This document shows positions 54,492 through 63,422 of a stretch of DNA of 64,000 nucleotides, piece after piece. The notes beneath the pieces are model-generated. The model saw nothing but the letters and a program-made list of their open reading frames with translations, did no database searches and had not been told where the DNA came from. The position numbers and the translations under genes were made by a program. Source of the stretch: Massilia aurea (GTDB taxonomy: Bacteria; Pseudomonadota; Gammaproteobacteria; Burkholderiales; Burkholderiaceae_D). How positions within the stretch are numbered: the first letter of the stretch is position 1; the number at the start of each line of letters is the position of its first letter. The DNA lies in assembly GCF_014200505.1 (NCBI RefSeq), contig NZ_JACHBX010000001.1, positions 434,001 to 498,000 on the forward strand. The letters are read 5' to 3'.

Positions 54492-57092
54492 ATGAATACT
54501 GATTACCGCACATCCCTGCCGGGCACGGAGCTCGACTACTTCGACACCCGCGCCGCCGTCGACGCGATCGCACCGGGCGCCTACGCCACGCTGCCGTACA
54601 CGTCGCGCGTGCTGGCCGAAAACCTCGTACGCCGCTGCGCGCCCGCGACCCTGCGCGATTCGCTCAAGCAGCTCATCGAACGCAAGCGCGACCTCGATTT
54701 TCCTTGGTTCCCGGCGCGCGTGGTCTGCCACGACATCCTCGGCCAGACCGCGCTGGTCGACCTGGCCGGCCTGCGCGACGCCATCGCGCTGCAAGGGGGC
54801 GACCCGGCACTGGTCAATCCGGTGGTGCCGACGCAGCTCGTGGTCGACCATTCGCTGGCCGTCGAATGCGGCGGGTTCGATCCGGATGCGTTCACCAAGA
54901 ACCGCGCCATCGAAGACCGTCGCAACGAAGACCGCTTCCACTTCATCGACTGGACCAAGAAGGCCTTCAAGAACGTCGACGTGATCCCGCCCGGGAACGG
55001 CATCCTGCACCAGATCAATCTCGAGCGCATGTCGCCGGTGATTCAGGCAGAGCGCGGCGTGGCCTATCCAGACACGCTGGTCGGCACCGACTCGCACACG
55101 CCCATGGTCGACGCGCTTGGCGTGCTTGCCATCGGTGTCGGCGGGCTGGAAGCCGAGAGCGTGATGCTGGGCCGTGCCTCGTGGATGCGCCTGCCCGACA
55201 TCGTCGGCGTCGAACTGACCGGCAAGCCGCAGCCGGGCATCACGGCGACCGACGTCGTGCTGGCGCTGACCGAGTTCCTGCGCAATGCAAAGGTCGTCTC
55301 GACCTATCTGGAATTTTATGGCGCTGGCGCAGCGGCGCTGACGCTGGGCGACCGCGCGACGATCGCGAACATGGCGCCCGAATTCGGCGCCACCGCCGCG
55401 ATGTTCTACATCGACGAGCAAACCATCAAGTACCTGCGCCTGACGGGGCGCGACGATGCGACCGTGTACCTGGTCGAGACGTATGCGAAGCACGCCGGCC
55501 TGTGGGCCGACAGCCTGCAGACGGCCGAATACGAACGCACGCTGTCGTTCGATTTGTCAAACGTGGTGCGCAATATCGCCGGGCCGTCCAATCCGCACAA
55601 GCGTGTGCCGACGTCCGAACTGGCCGCGCGCGGCATCTCGGGCGTGGTGGAAAACACACCGGGCCAGATGCCCGATGGCGCCGTCATCATCGCCGCGATC
55701 ACCAGCTGCACCAATACCAGCAACCCGCGCAATATGGTCACGGCGGGCCTCCTGGCGCGCAATGCCAACCGCGCTGGCCTGACCCGTAAACCCTGGGTGA
55801 AAAGTTCACTGGCGCCCGGCTCGAAGGCCGTCGCGCTGTACCTCGACGAAGCGGGCCTGAGCCAGGAGCTCGACCAGCTGGGCTTTGGCGTCGTCGCATT
55901 TGCCTGCACCACCTGCAACGGCATGAGCGGCGCCCTCGACCCGGCGATCCAGGACGAAATCATCAAGCGCGACCTGTATGCAACGGCGGTCCTGTCGGGC
56001 AACCGCAATTTCGATGGTCGCATTCACCCGTACGCGAAGCAGGCGTTCCTGGCGTCGCCGCCGCTGGTGGTGGCGTACGCGATTGCCGGCACGATCCGCT
56101 TCGATATCGAGAAGGACGTGCTGGGGCTGGACGCCGCCGGGCGCGAAATCCGCCTGGCCGACCTGTGGCCATCGGAAGAGGAAATCGACGCCGTGGTCGC
56201 CGCAAGCGTCAAGCCGGAACAGTTCCGCAAGGTCTACACGCCGATGTTCGCGCGCGTGGCCGACGATGGCGCCGCAGTCAGCCCGCTGTACGACTGGCGC
56301 GCGCAGAGCACCTATATCCGCCGGCCACCGTACTGGGAAGGCGCGCTGGCCGGCAGCCGGCCGCTGGCGGGGATGCGGCCACTGGCGGTATTGGGTGACA
56401 ACATCACCACGGACCACCTGTCGCCGTCGAACGCGATCCTGCTCGACTCGGCCGCCGGCGAATACCTGGCCAAGATGGGCCTGCCCGAAGAAGACTTCAA
56501 TTCGTACGCCACGCACCGGGGCGACCACCTGACGGCGCAGCGCGCGACGTTCGCCAATCCAACGCTCAAGAACGAGATGGTCAAGGATAGCCATGGCAAG
56601 GTGATGGCCGGTTCACTCGCGCGCATCGAGCCGGAGGGTGAAGTCACCCGCATGTGGGAAGCGATCGAACATTACATGGCGCGCAAGCAGCCGTTGATCA
56701 TCATCGCCGGGGCCGACTACGGCCAGGGCTCGTCGCGCGACTGGGCGGCCAAGGGCGTGCGCCTGGCGGGTGTCGAGGCGATTGCGGCCGAAGGCTTCGA
56801 GCGCATCCACCGCACCAACCTGGTGGGCATGGGCGTGCTGCCGCTCGAATTCAAGCCGGGCGAGAACCGCATCACCCTGGCCATCGACGGCACCGAAACG
56901 TTCGACGTGATCGGCGCGCGTACGCCACGCGCCGAGCTCACGCTGGTCATCAACCGCGTGAGCGGCGAGCGGGTCGAGGTGGCTGTGACGTGCCGGCTCG
57001 ATACGGCCGAAGAAGTGGCCATCTACGAAGCCGGTGGCGTGCTGCAACGCTTTGCGCAGGATTTCCTTGAATCGACGGTGAAGGCGGCATGA
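54492..57092 (+). CDS. acnD: Fe/S-dependent 2-methylisocitrate dehydratase AcnD
   Basis: An 866-residue aconitase-family enzyme: FPWFPARVVCHDILGQTALVD start region, GTDSHTPMVDALGVLAIGVGG, cluster cysteines in ITSCTNTSN and CTTCNG, and the swivel domain with GADYGQGSSRDWAAKGVRLAG. It dehydrates 2-methylcitrate to 2-methylaconitate, replacing PrpD. It is followed by prpF with ATGA overlap. The Shine-Dalgarno site is weak. Confidence 0.96.
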   Translation: MNTDYRTSLPGTELDYFDTRAAVDAIAPGAYATLPYTSRVLAENLVRRCAPATLRDSLKQLIERKRDLDFPWFPARVVCHDILGQTALVDLAGLRDAIALQGGDPALVNPVVPTQLVVDHSLAVECGGFDPDAFTKNRAIEDRRNEDRFHFIDWTKKAFKNVDVIPPGNGILHQINLERMSPVIQAERGVAYPDTLVGTDSHTPMVDALGVLAIGVGGLEAESVMLGRASWMRLPDIVGVELTGKPQPGITATDVVLALTEFLRNAKVVSTYLEFYGAGAAALTLGDRATIANMAPEFGATAAMFYIDEQTIKYLRLTGRDDATVYLVETYAKHAGLWADSLQTAEYERTLSFDLSNVVRNIAGPSNPHKRVPTSELAARGISGVVENTPGQMPDGAVIIAAITSCTNTSNPRNMVTAGLLARNANRAGLTRKPWVKSSLAPGSKAVALYLDEAGLSQELDQLGFGVVAFACTTCNGMSGALDPAIQDEIIKRDLYATAVLSGNRNFDGRIHPYAKQAFLASPPLVVAYAIAGTIRFDIEKDVLGLDAAGREIRLADLWPSEEEIDAVVAASVKPEQFRKVYTPMFARVADDGAAVSPLYDWRAQSTYIRRPPYWEGALAGSRPLAGMRPLAVLGDNITTDHLSPSNAILLDSAAGEYLAKMGLPEEDFNSYATHRGDHLTAQRATFANPTLKNEMVKDSHGKVMAGSLARIEPEGEVTRMWEAIEHYMARKQPLIIIAGADYGQGSSRDWAAKGVRLAGVEAIAAEGFERIHRTNLVGMGVLPLEFKPGENRITLAIDGTETFDVIGARTPRAELTLVINRVSGERVEVAVTCRLDTAEEVAIYEAGGVLQRFAQDFLESTVKAA

Positions 57093-58282
57093 TGGAATCA
57101 ACCACGTATTCTCCCCAGCGCCGGATCGCCGCCACCTATCTGCGCGGCGGGACCAGCAAGGGCGTGTTCTTCAAGCTGGACGACCTGCCGGAAGACGCCC
57201 GCGTGGCGGGCCACGCACGCGACGCGCTGCTGCTGCGCGTGATCGGCAGCCCCGACCCGTACGGCAAGCAGATCGACGGCATGGGCGGCGCCACGTCCAG
57301 CACCAGCAAGGCCGTCATCGTTGCAGCATCTGCGCGCGCTGAGCACGACGTCGACTACCTGTTCGGACAGGTGGCAATCGACAAGCCGTTCGTCGACTGG
57401 AGCGGCAATTGCGGCAACCTGTCGGCCGCGGTTGGCCCGTTCGCCATCGCAGCGGGCCTGGTCGATCCGGCCCGCGTGCCGCACGACGGCGTGGCCGTGG
57501 TGCGCATCTGGCAAGCCAATATCGGCAAGACGATCCTCGCGCACGTGCCGATGGCCGCAGGCCAGGTGCAGGAAACGGGCGACTTCGAGCTCGATGGCGT
57601 GACCTTCCCGGCAGCCGAGGTGCAGCTCGAGTTCATGGACCCGGCCGCCGAGGAAGAGGGCGGTGGCGGCGCCATGTTCCCGACCGGGAATCTGGTCGAT
57701 GAACTCGACGTGCCTGGTGTGGGCGTGCTGCGCGCTACGCTGATCAACGCGGGCATCCCGACCATCTTCGTCGAGGCCGGGGCGCTGGGGTACGACGGCA
57801 CCGAGCTGCAGGACGCGATCAATGGCGACCCGCGCGCGCTGGCCGTGTTCGAGACGATCCGCGCCCACGGCGCGCTGCGCATGGGCCTTATCGCCAGCAT
57901 CGACGAGGCAGGCAAGCGCCAGCACACGCCGAAGGTCGCGTTCGTGGCCAAGGCGGCCGGGTACGTGTCGTCGAGTGGCCGGCAAGTGGCGGCCGGTGAG
58001 ATCGACCTGCTGGTACGGGCGCTGTCGATGGGCAAACTGCACCACGCGATGATGGGCACGGCGGCGGTGGCGATTGGCACGGCGGCGGCCATTCCGGGCA
58101 CGCTGGTGAACCTGGCGGCCGGCGGGGGCGAGCGCTCGGCGGTGCGGTTCGGCCATCCGTCCGGCACGCTGCGGGTGGGCGCCGAAGCGGTCCTGGAAGA
58201 CGGGCAGTGGCGCGTGGCGAAAGCCAGCATGAGCCGCAGCGCGCGCATCCTGATGGAAGGCTGGGTGCGGGTGCCCGGTTAG
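57089..58282 (+). CDS. prpF: 2-methylaconitate isomerase PrpF
   Basis: A 397-residue protein of the diaminopimelate epimerase fold: AATYLRGGTSKGVFFKLDDLP, DGMGGATSSTSKAVIV, DWSGNCGNLSAAVGPFA (with conserved Cys) and LIASIDEAGKRQHTPKVAF. It isomerises cis/trans-2-methylaconitate so that the product of AcnD can be used. It overlaps acnD by 4 bases and ends the operon. Propionyl-CoA synthetase (prpE) and prpD are absent here. Confidence 0.96.
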   Translation: MMESTTYSPQRRIAATYLRGGTSKGVFFKLDDLPEDARVAGHARDALLLRVIGSPDPYGKQIDGMGGATSSTSKAVIVAASARAEHDVDYLFGQVAIDKPFVDWSGNCGNLSAAVGPFAIAAGLVDPARVPHDGVAVVRIWQANIGKTILAHVPMAAGQVQETGDFELDGVTFPAAEVQLEFMDPAAEEEGGGGAMFPTGNLVDELDVPGVGVLRATLINAGIPTIFVEAGALGYDGTELQDAINGDPRALAVFETIRAHGALRMGLIASIDEAGKRQHTPKVAFVAKAAGYVSSSGRQVAAGEIDLLVRALSMGKLHHAMMGTAAVAIGTAAAIPGTLVNLAAGGGERSAVRFGHPSGTLRVGAEAVLEDGQWRVAKASMSRSARILMEGWVRVPG

Positions 58283-58374
58283 TGTCGCATTCTCGTCGCG
58301 CGAGGCTGGAGTAACGGGGTGTTTACAGGTTATGATTGACCTTCAGTGGTTGCTAATTGGCAACTCACCGGCTC

Positions 58375-61005
58375 ATGATAACCAACAGCTTGCCTGCCTC
58401 GACGATGGATGGATTTTCGACCCCGCACGTTCCTGATGTACCGTCCCCCGGCGCGCCTGCGCGTGGCTTAGTGGGCGTGCGCCGCACGGTGCGCGAACAA
58501 CGCGCGATCTTCCAGCACGCACCGGTTGGCATTGCGGTCACCCAGCCCCACCAGATTCGTTCATTCAACCCGCGCCTGGGCGAAATGTTCGGCTATGCGC
58601 AGCATGAAGTCGATACCATTTCGCTGCCGGACGTGTGCGTGTCGCCCGAGGCGTATCACGCCCTGGCCACCGAAGCATTCACCGTGCTGGGGCGGGGCGA
58701 CATGTTCGAAAAGAGCGAGCAGCAGTTTCGGCGCCGCGATGGCTCGCCCTTCTGGGCGCGCCTGCGCGGCTGCTCGGTCGAACCGGGCGACCGCAGCGCG
58801 GGCACGATCTGGATCGTCGAGGATGTGACCGAGGCGCGCCAGGCGGCCAGTGAAATGCAGGCGATCATGACCAACGCGTCGATCGGCGTCATGTTCACCC
58901 GTAACCGCGTGATCCGGCGCGCCAATCCTGCCTTCTGCACGATGTTCGGCTATGCCGCCGATGAGCCGATCGGCGTGTCCACGCGCGTGCTGTATCCGGA
59001 CGAGGAGGCGTACCGCGCGCTGGGCCTAGATGCCTATCCGCAGCTGGCGGATGGCCGGCCGTTTCGCACCGAACGCATCCTCGTGCGCAAGGACGGCGCG
59101 CCGGCCTGGGTCCTGATGATCGGCTACCAGGTCAATCCGCTCGACCCGGACAAGGGCACGATCTGGATGCTCGAAGACCGCACCCGCGAAAAGGGCGACG
59201 AGCAGTCGCTGCGCGAGGCGCTGATGGAAAATCGCGCGATCCTGAATAATGCGGTGCTGGGCATCGCCGTCGTCGAGAAGGGCCGCACGCTGCACTGCAA
59301 CCGCAAGATGGAAGAGCTGTTCGGCGCACCGCCCGGCGGCATGGATGGCGCACCGGTACGCGAACTGTATCCGGACCAGGGCAGCTGGCTGGCGGCGCGC
59401 GCCGTATCCGAGACGCAGTTCGCCACCGGCCAGGCCCACATGGCCGAGCATGAAATGGTACGCCGCGACGGCACGCGCTTCTGGGCGCGCCTGTCCGGGC
59501 GCCTGTTCGACGCCACACTCACGCGCGGGCGCAGCGTCTGGCTGGTGGACGACGTGACGGCCCAGCGTGAAGCGGCCGACGCTGTACGGCGTGCACGCGA
59601 CGAGCTCGAAGTGCGCGTGGCCGAACGCACGGCCGAACTGGCCGGCGCCAATGCGCTGCTGCAGGAAGAAATCAACGAGCGCCGCCAGGCCGAGGCGCGT
59701 GTGCACCACATGGCGTACCACGACAGCCTGACGGGCCTGCCCAACCGCGCCATGCTGTCGGACCGGCTCGATGCGGCGATGCGCAGCGTGGCCAGCGGCG
59801 ACGAAGCGCACAAGGGCGCAGGCCTGGCGCTGATCTTCCTCGACCTGGACCGGTTCAAGACGATCAACGATTCGCTGGGCCACCTGGTGGGCGACCAGCT
59901 GCTGTGCGAAGTCGCGCGCCGGCTGGTACGTTCGGTGCGCCCGGGCGACCTGGTGGCGCGCCTTGGGGGCGATGAATTCGTCGTGTTGCTGCCCGGGGTC
60001 GAGGAGGGCGCTGCCGCCGCCGCGGTCGGTGACGCGATCATCGCGGCGCTGGCCTCGCCGTGCGCCATCGAAGGCCGCAGCCTGCACATCTCGCCGTCGA
60101 TCGGCATCTGCCTGTATCCGCAGGACGGCAGTGACGTCGATACCTTGATGCGTCACGCAGACGCGGCGATGTACCAGGCCAAGGCGGCCGGCCGCAACAA
60201 TTACCAGTTTTTCACCGAGCGCATGAACCAGGCGGCGGCGCGCCACTTCGACCTCGAATCGAGCCTGCGCGGCGCGCTGGCGCGGGGTGAATTCGAGCTG
60301 CATTACCAGCCGATCATGTGCACGGCCACGCGCCGCGTGCACGCGCTCGAAGTGCTGTTGCGCTGGCGCCGCGGGGGCAGTGAACTGGTGGGCCCGGACG
60401 AATTCATCCCGATCCTCGAAGAGAGCGGCATGATCATGGCGGTGGGCGAGTGGGTGATCCGCACCGCGTGCACGCAGAATCAGTTGTGGCGCAGCGAAGG
60501 GCTGGACGTGGTGCCGCTCGCGATCAACCTGTCGGCGCGCCAGTTCACGCACTACGGCCTGGTCGACTCGATCCGCGGCATCGTGCAGGAAACCGGGATC
60601 GACGCGGGCCTGGTGGAATTCGAGATCACCGAGACGGCCCTGATGCAGCATGGCGGCCAGACGCTCGAGACGCTGCGCGAGATGAATGCGATGGGGATGT
60701 GCCTGTCCATCGACGACTTCGGCACGGGGTATTCGAGCCTGGCGTACCTGAAGCGGTTCCCGGTGCGCAAGATCAAGATCGACCGCGCCTTCGTGCGCGA
60801 GCTGGAAGCGAGCGCCGAGGATCGCGCAATCGTGGCGGCCGTGATGGCGCTGGCAAACAGCCTGCAGCTGGCAGTGGTGGCCGAAGGCGTGGAGACGGAA
60901 GGGCAGTACGCGCTGCTGCGCTCGTTCGGCTGCGAGTTCGCCCAGGGCTATCTGTTTGCGCGGCCGTTACCGGCCGCGCAGATCGGCAGGTTGCTGGCCG
61001 GTTAG
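58375..61005 (+). CDS. PAS-GGDEF-EAL cyclic-di-GMP turnover protein
   Basis: An 876-residue soluble sensory protein with three PAS/PAC units (about 40-155, 165-285 and 290-400; IFQHAPVGIAVTQPHQIRSF, IMTNASIGVMFTRNRVIRRA, ILNNAVLGIAVVEKGRTLHC), a coiled coil (ELEVRVAERTAELAGANAL), a diguanylate cyclase domain (about 435-600) with intact RLGGDEF near residue 531 and the I-site RPGD five residues before it, and a phosphodiesterase domain (about 620-870) with EVL in place of EAL (Glu near residue 659), NLSARQF and DDFGTGYSSLAYLKRFP. Both activities look possible. ATG 58375 is chosen; a TTG at 58357 is an alternative. No transmembrane helix. Confidence 0.93.
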   Translation: MITNSLPASTMDGFSTPHVPDVPSPGAPARGLVGVRRTVREQRAIFQHAPVGIAVTQPHQIRSFNPRLGEMFGYAQHEVDTISLPDVCVSPEAYHALATEAFTVLGRGDMFEKSEQQFRRRDGSPFWARLRGCSVEPGDRSAGTIWIVEDVTEARQAASEMQAIMTNASIGVMFTRNRVIRRANPAFCTMFGYAADEPIGVSTRVLYPDEEAYRALGLDAYPQLADGRPFRTERILVRKDGAPAWVLMIGYQVNPLDPDKGTIWMLEDRTREKGDEQSLREALMENRAILNNAVLGIAVVEKGRTLHCNRKMEELFGAPPGGMDGAPVRELYPDQGSWLAARAVSETQFATGQAHMAEHEMVRRDGTRFWARLSGRLFDATLTRGRSVWLVDDVTAQREAADAVRRARDELEVRVAERTAELAGANALLQEEINERRQAEARVHHMAYHDSLTGLPNRAMLSDRLDAAMRSVASGDEAHKGAGLALIFLDLDRFKTINDSLGHLVGDQLLCEVARRLVRSVRPGDLVARLGGDEFVVLLPGVEEGAAAAAVGDAIIAALASPCAIEGRSLHISPSIGICLYPQDGSDVDTLMRHADAAMYQAKAAGRNNYQFFTERMNQAAARHFDLESSLRGALARGEFELHYQPIMCTATRRVHALEVLLRWRRGGSELVGPDEFIPILEESGMIMAVGEWVIRTACTQNQLWRSEGLDVVPLAINLSARQFTHYGLVDSIRGIVQETGIDAGLVEFEITETALMQHGGQTLETLREMNAMGMCLSIDDFGTGYSSLAYLKRFPVRKIKIDRAFVRELEASAEDRAIVAAVMALANSLQLAVVAEGVETEGQYALLRSFGCEFAQGYLFARPLPAAQIGRLLAG

Positions 61006-61769
61006 TCGGCCAGCGTCGCCACCACAGGGGCGTGGTCCGACGGCTGCTCCCATTTGCGCGTCTCGCGGTCGATGTGGCATGCGGTGCAGCGCGCGGCCAG
61101 TGCGGTAGACAGCAGGATGTGATCGATGCGCAGGCCGCGGTTGCGGCGAAACGCCATCTGGCGATAATCCCACCAGCTGTACTGCTTCTCGGGCTGCTCG
61201 AACAGGCGGAAGGCGTCGGCCAGGCCCAGGGCGATGAGCGCCTGTAGCGCGTCGCGCTCGGGCAGCGAGAAGTGGATCCGGCCTTCCCATTCGGCCACGT
61301 CGTGTACATCGCGCGCCTCGGGCGCGATATTGTAGTCGCCGAGGATCGCGAACTGCGGGTGCGCGGCCATCTCGGCTGCGACCCAGGTCTGCAGCGCCGC
61401 CAGCCAGGCCAGCTTGTAGGCGTACTTGTCGGAGCCGACTTCCTGCCCGTTGGGCACATACGCGCAAATGAAACGCACACCACCGATCGTTGCGGCCAGC
61501 AGGCGCTGTTGTGGATCGTCGAAGTGCGGATTGTTGCGTACCACGTCCTCAATCGGCAAGCGGGACAGGATCGCCACGCCGTTGTACGTCTTCTGGCCCG
61601 AGAACGCGACCTGGTAGCCGGCAGCGTTGAGTTCGGCGACCGGGAACTTGTCGTCGGTCAGTTTTGTCTCCTGGATGCAGAGCACGTCAACAGGATTGGT
61701 GTCCAGCCATTGCAACAAGTGTGCAAGGCGAACTTTCAAAGAATTCACATTCCAGGTGACAATTTGCAT
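61002..61769 (-). CDS. xth: Exodeoxyribonuclease III
   Basis: A 255-residue EEP-family nuclease: MQIVTWNVNSLKVRLAHLL, CIQETKLTDDKFP (catalytic Glu), GDYNIAPEARDV (Asp/Asn) and the C-terminal SDHAPVVATL (His). It cuts at abasic sites and degrades 3' ends in base excision repair. ATG 61769 is used because the beta-strand MQIVTWNVNS begins there. It converges with the GGDEF/EAL gene, overlapping its stop by 4 bases. Confidence 0.95.
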   Translation of the reverse strand: MQIVTWNVNSLKVRLAHLLQWLDTNPVDVLCIQETKLTDDKFPVAELNAAGYQVAFSGQKTYNGVAILSRLPIEDVVRNNPHFDDPQQRLLAATIGGVRFICAYVPNGQEVGSDKYAYKLAWLAALQTWVAAEMAAHPQFAILGDYNIAPEARDVHDVAEWEGRIHFSLPERDALQALIALGLADAFRLFEQPEKQYSWWDYRQMAFRRNRGLRIDHILLSTALAARCTACHIDRETRKWEQPSDHAPVVATLAD

Positions 61770-62225
61770 CGGTTTATCTACAGTTAACGTTAGAAGTTGC
61801 TGGTAACTCAAGTGTGCGCAAGCTAATTGCTTGCCAACAGGCTATTATTAACGAAATTACCGGATTGATTACGTGTCCTGCATGAAATAACGATAGAGTT
61901 ATCCATGTGTGGTTGGTATAATTACAACACCTGATGACACTATTCATTGGTAGCTTTCCAAAAAGTATTGCCCGATTCGCCCTTCGAGACTATAACTAGT
62001 CGGGTCCGGTACTTGTCGCAAAAAGCGACAGCATCGAGGGATTGCTTTTTGGTAATAATAAAATTGCGTAGGTGCAACTTTCATTGTACCATTGGCTGGT
62101 CGCGATGTAGCGTTGGTCGACAGCTCACACAGTTGTTTAAAGCCATCGACGTGCGCTAGTGGTACTATTGTGAAATATTGCGTTCAGGAGTTCATCATCC
62201 TGGCGCAGAATTGAAAAGGACAGAA
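61770..62225. other. AT-rich intergenic region with hairpin
   Basis: About 455 bases, clearly AT-richer than the genome. It contains an extended -10-like TGGTATAAT (TATAAT at 61917-61922) without a convincing -35, and a perfect hairpin TGTCGC-AAAAA-GCGACA (62014-62030) followed by TTTTT about 15 bases on. A small RNA is possible but weakly supported. No protein-coding frame is credible. Confidence 0.45.
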
Positions 62226-62573
62226 ATGCGCAGTGCATTTGAAGCATGGGCCCAGCGTGAAGGCCACATCGTTCGCCGCCGCGAAGACAAGCCCGAGGAA
62301 TACCTCGTTTTCGAGACCCAGCGTCGTTGGGTGATCTGGCAAGCTGCCCTGGCGCATGGCGCCAAGACCGCAGCCGATTCGCCATCGAAGTTCGGCAAGG
62401 ATGGCAGCCCCGTGCCAGCCATCGCGCCCGACGAAGCGGCAGTGCGCAACAGCGTGCTGAACGAAGTCCTGGACGCCTTCAGTGAACTGGACGAGACCGC
62501 CGGCATGGAAGGCGTGCTCAAGGTCATCCAGGGGCTGAAGAAAAAGCAGAAGGCCGAGGCCGAAAAGGTCTGA
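62226..62573 (+). CDS. Hypothetical protein with charged helical C-terminus
   Basis: A 115-residue soluble protein: MRSAFEAWAQREGHIVRRRE, then a short strand region (EYLVFETQRRWVIWQAALAHG, Trp-rich) and an acidic/basic helical C-terminus ending GLKKKQKAEAEKV. AAAGGACA precedes the ATG. Family not recognised; the Trp-x-x-Trp-x-Ala segment is found in small phage and bacterial hypothetical proteins. The next gene starts 13 bases after its stop. Confidence 0.75.
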   Translation: MRSAFEAWAQREGHIVRRREDKPEEYLVFETQRRWVIWQAALAHGAKTAADSPSKFGKDGSPVPAIAPDEAAVRNSVLNEVLDAFSELDETAGMEGVLKVIQGLKKKQKAEAEKV

Positions 62574-62586
62574 CCCGGTCTGCCGG

Positions 62587-62775
62587 ATGCGTTACCGCCA
62601 CTACAAGGGCGGCATCTACGAGCTGATGTGCGAGGCGCTGCTGGAATCCGACCACACCCCGGTCATCGTGTACCGGGATGAGGGCGGCGCCGTCTGGGTG
62701 CGTCCCCGCGATGCTTTCTTCGATACCGTCACGGTCGGCGGCGCCACGCAACCGCGTTTCGCGCCGCTCGACTAG
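62587..62775 (+). CDS. DUF1653 domain protein
   Basis: A 62-residue protein that consists of one DUF1653 domain: YRHYKGGIYELMCEALLESD, then VIVYRDEGGAVWVRPRDAFF and the basic end. The domain is a small beta-barrel of unknown function found alone or fused to other domains. It is close behind the preceding hypothetical gene and may be cotranscribed. Confidence 0.88.
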   Translation: MRYRHYKGGIYELMCEALLESDHTPVIVYRDEGGAVWVRPRDAFFDTVTVGGATQPRFAPLD

Positions 62776-62809
62776 CACTCACCTCAGTATTTGCGCGCCG
62801 CTGCCGTTA

Positions 62810-62827
62810 AAGAAGCATCTGCTTCTT
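62810..62827. repeat. Perfect hairpin before the lipoprotein gene
   Basis: AAGAAGCA-TC-TGCTTCTT has an 8-bp stem with a 2-base spacer and ends 1 base before the candidate ATG 62829. It could be an operator or block translation initiation. No T-run follows. Confidence 0.5.
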
Positions 62828-62828
62828 G

Positions 62829-63287
62829 ATGGTTGCCATGTTGCCTCTATTCCGCCCGTTTGTCCTGTCCGCGCTTGCCCTGTTGGGTGGCTGCGCGACC
62901 ATGTCCGATTCGCCCATGCAGCAGCTCGAAGTGCGCACGGTGCTCGATTACCGCGAGATCGGTGGGGTCGGCTGCATCCTGAGCAATGACGCCGGCCGCT
63001 GGTACGTCATCGCCCCGGGCCGCGTGACCGTCACGCGCAACAAGGGGCCGCTGTCGATCAGCTGCAAGAAGCAGGGCGTGGCCATCGCCGCCGAGACCGT
63101 GCAGGCGCAGCTCAACACCAGCAACCTTGTCGGCAACCTGGTCACGACCGCCGGCATCGGCCACTACGTTGACCGCTACTCGGGCGCCGGTTATGGCTAC
63201 CCGGCCACGCTGACCGTACTGATGCAGCCAGCAGAAAAGTCCGTCGCCGCAGTAGGTGCCGAGCCGGTGGCATCGCGGATGTTTTGA
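62829..63287 (+). CDS. Putative lipoprotein, unknown function
   Basis: A 152-residue protein with lipoprotein signal (PFVLSALALLGGC, Cys about residue 22) and a small periplasmic domain containing two Cys (GGVGCILSNDAGRW, LSISCKKQGVAIAA) and a Gly-rich turn-rich C-terminal part (YSGAGYGYPATLTVLM). Family not recognised. ATG 62829 and ATG 62838 are both possible; neither has a strong Shine-Dalgarno. Confidence 0.72.
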   Translation: MVAMLPLFRPFVLSALALLGGCATMSDSPMQQLEVRTVLDYREIGGVGCILSNDAGRWYVIAPGRVTVTRNKGPLSISCKKQGVAIAAETVQAQLNTSNLVGNLVTTAGIGHYVDRYSGAGYGYPATLTVLMQPAEKSVAAVGAEPVASRMF

Positions 63288-63303
63288 CTTCGGCGCGCTG
63301 GCC

Positions 63304-63404
63304 GTAGGGTGGACGGTTACGCCGTCCACGCGGTCAACATCAAGCGGCTTCGTGTTGCCGTGTTGGACTCGTGAACGCGTGGACGGGAAACCCGTCCACC
63401 CTAC
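63304..63404. repeat. Inverted pair of REP-like palindromes, family A
   Basis: Left unit GTAGGGTGGACGG-TTAC-GCCGTCCACGCGGT (63304-63334) and right unit GAACGCGTGGACGG-GAAA-CCCGTCCACCCTAC (63373-63404) are near-complementary. They lie between two convergent genes. The same repeat occurs once at 45370-45400. Confidence 0.85.
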
Positions 63405-63422
63405 ATGATGATGCGTGGGTGA

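Noticed and set aside
61947-62159. A 70-codon + strand frame in the AT-rich gap
   Set aside because: Cys/Arg-rich product without family features and no ribosome site.
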